Shown here in pieces: positions 20,484 to 22,563 of a stretch of DNA of 22,563 nucleotides. Location: positions 1-22,563 of the forward strand of contig JBJDZJ010000025.1 of NCBI GenBank assembly GCA_051867915.1, in the 5' to 3' direction. The first letter of the stretch is position 1. Every line of letters starts with the position of its first letter. The DNA comes from CAKSQF01 sp051867915 (GTDB lineage Bacteria > Bacillota > Clostridia > Oscillospirales > CAG-272). The notes under the pieces were generated by a model, which had not been told where the DNA came from, searched no databases, and saw nothing but the letters and a program-made list of their open reading frames with translations. A program made the translations under genes and the position numbers.

Positions 20484-22563
20484 ATGATGAAAAAAATCCT
20501 GTCCGCCCTGCTTGCCGGTTGTATGCTGATCGGCGTTACCGCCTGCACAAAGGGAAACAACACCACAACCACCGGCTCCACTTCGGGTGGCGATGATCCG
20601 GCTTCCCCGGTCTTGAACAATGAACTCGATCTGCGGGAAGTGGAAAAGATCAGCACCTACAAGAACCCCGTTGTCAACAGTTCATTGCTCGGCTCCGATC
20701 TCGGAGACCCCTTTGTCATGCGCTACAACGGAAAGTACTATCTGTATACTACTGCAACCGGAGTCAACTGCTGGACCTCGGATGATCTGGTTCACTGGGA
20801 CTGGGTGGGTACGGTCTGCCAGGACAAGAATATCACAAAGAATGCGTATGCTCCCGAAGTATACTACTATAACGGAATGTTCTATATGTATACCTCTCCC
20901 TCCGGTGGCGGCCATTATGTGCTGACCAGTGAATCCCCTACCGGACCCTTCAAGGTGGCATCCGGCAATCTCGGAATGTCCATAGACGGATCGGTTTTCA
21001 TTGACAACGACGGAAAATGGTATTTCTATACCGCAGGCGGAAACGACATCGACTCCTATCAGATGTCCAGCCCCACTTCCATGTCCTGGCTCGGAGACCT
21101 TTCCGCCGCCACTCTGAACGGATGGACTGAGGGCCCCATGGTGATTTATCACGATGGGTACTATTACCTTACCTATACAGGAAACCACTATTTGTCCCGA
21201 AGCTATCGGATTAACTATGCCGTCAGCAGCGGTACTCCCCGAAGATTCACGGCATCCGATAGCGGACCTCTGCTGATCAGCACCATTGACGCCATTCACA
21301 GCATCGGACACAGCTCTACCGTAAAGGGCCCCGATCTGGACAGCTACTATATCGCCTATCACTCGGTGGAACAAAGCGGCTCTCAGCGTAGCGTCAATAT
21401 CGACCGTCTGGTCTTCAACGGAACCGGTATGTCGGTCATGGGTCCCACGACCGTGGCTCAGCAGGCACCTTCGCTTCCCGATCTGTATTCATATCTGCAA
21501 ACCAATGAGGTTCCCAAGGGCTGGACTCTGAACGGCTCTTTGGGCAGCGGCGACGGCTATCTGTACCTGACGGACGGCTCATCCTTGCTTTCCGATGCAA
21601 CGCTTGACGGCAACTATACTGCCGAATTCAATACGGCAAACATTTCAAGCGGTGCAAAAGCAGGCGCACTGTTCAGTTATACCGACGAGAACAATTACGG
21701 GTCGGTGATGTTTGATCCCGCAAGTCAGAATGTCATCATTACCCTAACCGTCGACGGAAGCGCCACGGTCAAGGAAGTCGGCATGATCCGTTCTTTCAAC
21801 GAGGATGCGAAGTTCGACTGCATTCAGTCCCTTCAGGTTGAGCGCAAGGGAACGACCTACACCTTCTACATGAACGATCGGCTCCTCTGCTCGATCGAAA
21901 GTACGCTGGGCGGCGGAAAGATCGGCTATCGGACCGAGGGTGGAAATGCCTCCTTCGGCTTTATCGGCGGCACCAACGGCGTCGGCGGTTCCGGATCGTC
22001 TGATGATTATAAGAGCGTCAACAAAGTGAACGGTCTGATCCCCGCAAATAGCTATACCGTAGGCGACTTCGGCGAGACGGTCATCAGCAAGTCCAACGCC
22101 GTTACCGTGACCCAGGGTAATATTCTGAACTATCGGATTATGGCTTCCCATAAAGGAACCTATGATCTGTCGGCACGCTATTTCACCGACGAAGGCAGCG
22201 GAGGAATGCGGATCCGGGTTTATGTGGACGGCGAGGCTGTCACCGAATTTGATCTGTCCGAAAGCACCAAACTGTCGACCGGGGTTCAGAGAGGAATCAG
22301 TCTGACCAAGGGTCAGCACACCGTCTCCATTGAAATTGTATCCGGATCGGGCGGATTCACCGAATTCAATCTGGTCTTCGGCAGTGAAGAGGCCTCCCTG
22401 AGCGTGGATTTCAACAGCGGCGCAGGCACCCCCGTTTATAAAGACGGAAACTGGGCAGCGAAGAACGGAACACTGCTCATGTCCGCTGCCGGCAGCGGAA
22501 AGATCACATACGGTGATGCCAACTGGGGTGATTATACCCTGGAAGTGGATGTGACACCTTCCA
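20484..22563 (+). CDS. Glycoside hydrolase family 43-like lipoprotein, N-terminal part
   Basis: At least 693 residues, cut by the window end. A signal peptide with lipobox VTAC (Cys21) and a Thr/Ser/Gly-rich linker anchor it outside the membrane. Residues about 60-310 form a five-bladed GH43-type domain with the expected acids: base Asp in LGDPFVMRYNGKYYLYTT, the second Asp in MSIDGSVFIDNDGKWYFYT, and the acid Glu in GWTEGPMVIYHDGYYYLTYTG; His in SIGHSSTVKGPDLDSYYIAYH fits the calcium-site position. A beta-sandwich follows (about 340-500), then a CBM6/35-like module (TYDLSARYFTDEG, HTVSIEIV) and the start of a further LamG/DUF1080-like one. Likely an arabinofuranosidase, xylosidase or galactan/arabinan enzyme for plant glycans; exact substrate not decided. 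GGAG lies 5 nt before ATG 20484. Confidence 0.9.
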   Translation, partial: MMKKILSALLAGCMLIGVTACTKGNNTTTTGSTSGGDDPASPVLNNELDLREVEKISTYKNPVVNSSLLGSDLGDPFVMRYNGKYYLYTTATGVNCWTSDDLVHWDWVGTVCQDKNITKNAYAPEVYYYNGMFYMYTSPSGGGHYVLTSESPTGPFKVASGNLGMSIDGSVFIDNDGKWYFYTAGGNDIDSYQMSSPTSMSWLGDLSAATLNGWTEGPMVIYHDGYYYLTYTGNHYLSRSYRINYAVSSGTPRRFTASDSGPLLISTIDAIHSIGHSSTVKGPDLDSYYIAYHSVEQSGSQRSVNIDRLVFNGTGMSVMGPTTVAQQAPSLPDLYSYLQTNEVPKGWTLNGSLGSGDGYLYLTDGSSLLSDATLDGNYTAEFNTANISSGAKAGALFSYTDENNYGSVMFDPASQNVIITLTVDGSATVKEVGMIRSFNEDAKFDCIQSLQVERKGTTYTFYMNDRLLCSIESTLGGGKIGYRTEGGNASFGFIGGTNGVGGSGSSDDYKSVNKVNGLIPANSYTVGDFGETVISKSNAVTVTQGNILNYRIMASHKGTYDLSARYFTDEGSGGMRIRVYVDGEAVTEFDLSESTKLSTGVQRGISLTKGQHTVSIEIVSGSGGFTEFNLVFGSEEASLSVDFNSGAGTPVYKDGNWAAKNGTLLMSAAGSGKITYGDANWGDYTLEVDVTPS

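Overview
The window reads as a chromosomal segment of an endospore-forming, low-to-mid GC Firmicute of the class Clostridia (an Oscillospiraceae/Ruminococcaceae-like gut bacterium is my best guess). The grounds are an alpha/beta-type small acid-soluble spore protein, dipicolinate synthase DpaA/DpaB, a GerA/SpoVAF-type germination protein, a DUF2325 protein, a BspA-type LRR protein, a glycine riboswitch in front of an AGCS symporter, many textbook sigma-A promoters with 17-bp spacers, and strong AGGAGG-type ribosome binding sites. Assignments rest on reading the sequence and family knowledge; no searches were run.

Layout. 1-186: tail of an ABC exporter, with terminator. 364-864: orphan receiver-like protein. 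1038-2876: glmS. 2788-4741: a segment flanked by two 92-bp copies of the glmS 3' end, carrying one AlbA_2/Schlafen-type regulator on the minus strand; it looks like an insertion that recreated the end of glmS. 5004-5207: SASP. 5346-6888 (minus): dpaA-dpaB behind a sigma-K-like promoter. 7062-8465 (minus): citrate synthase with its own promoter and terminator. 8652-10067 (minus): GerA/SpoVAF-family germination protein. 10331-11056: membrane-anchored BspA-type LRR protein. 11187-11262: tRNA-Arg(ACG).

11382-14483 is an accessory-looking stretch: an HExxH protein of unknown role, an array of TTC-loop hairpins separated by ATGATAT boxes, a small LRR-like protein, and an XRE regulator with a helical-repeat C-terminus. 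14707-16545: promoter, tandem glycine riboswitch, terminator, and AGCS amino-acid/cation symporter. 16733-20105: an ABC transporter operon (ATPase, FtsX-type permease, DUF2325 protein) behind a promoter whose start site is covered by a perfect 18-bp palindrome. 20280 to the window end: promoter, structured leader and the 5' part of a GH43-family lipoprotein.

Two themes stand out. The SASP, DpaA/B and GerA-like genes all serve the dormant spore (DNA protection, Ca-DPA synthesis, germination), with a vegetative-type citrate synthase between them. The most unusual structures are the duplicated glmS tail around the AlbA_2 gene and the ATGATAT/TTC-hairpin array at 12476-12620.
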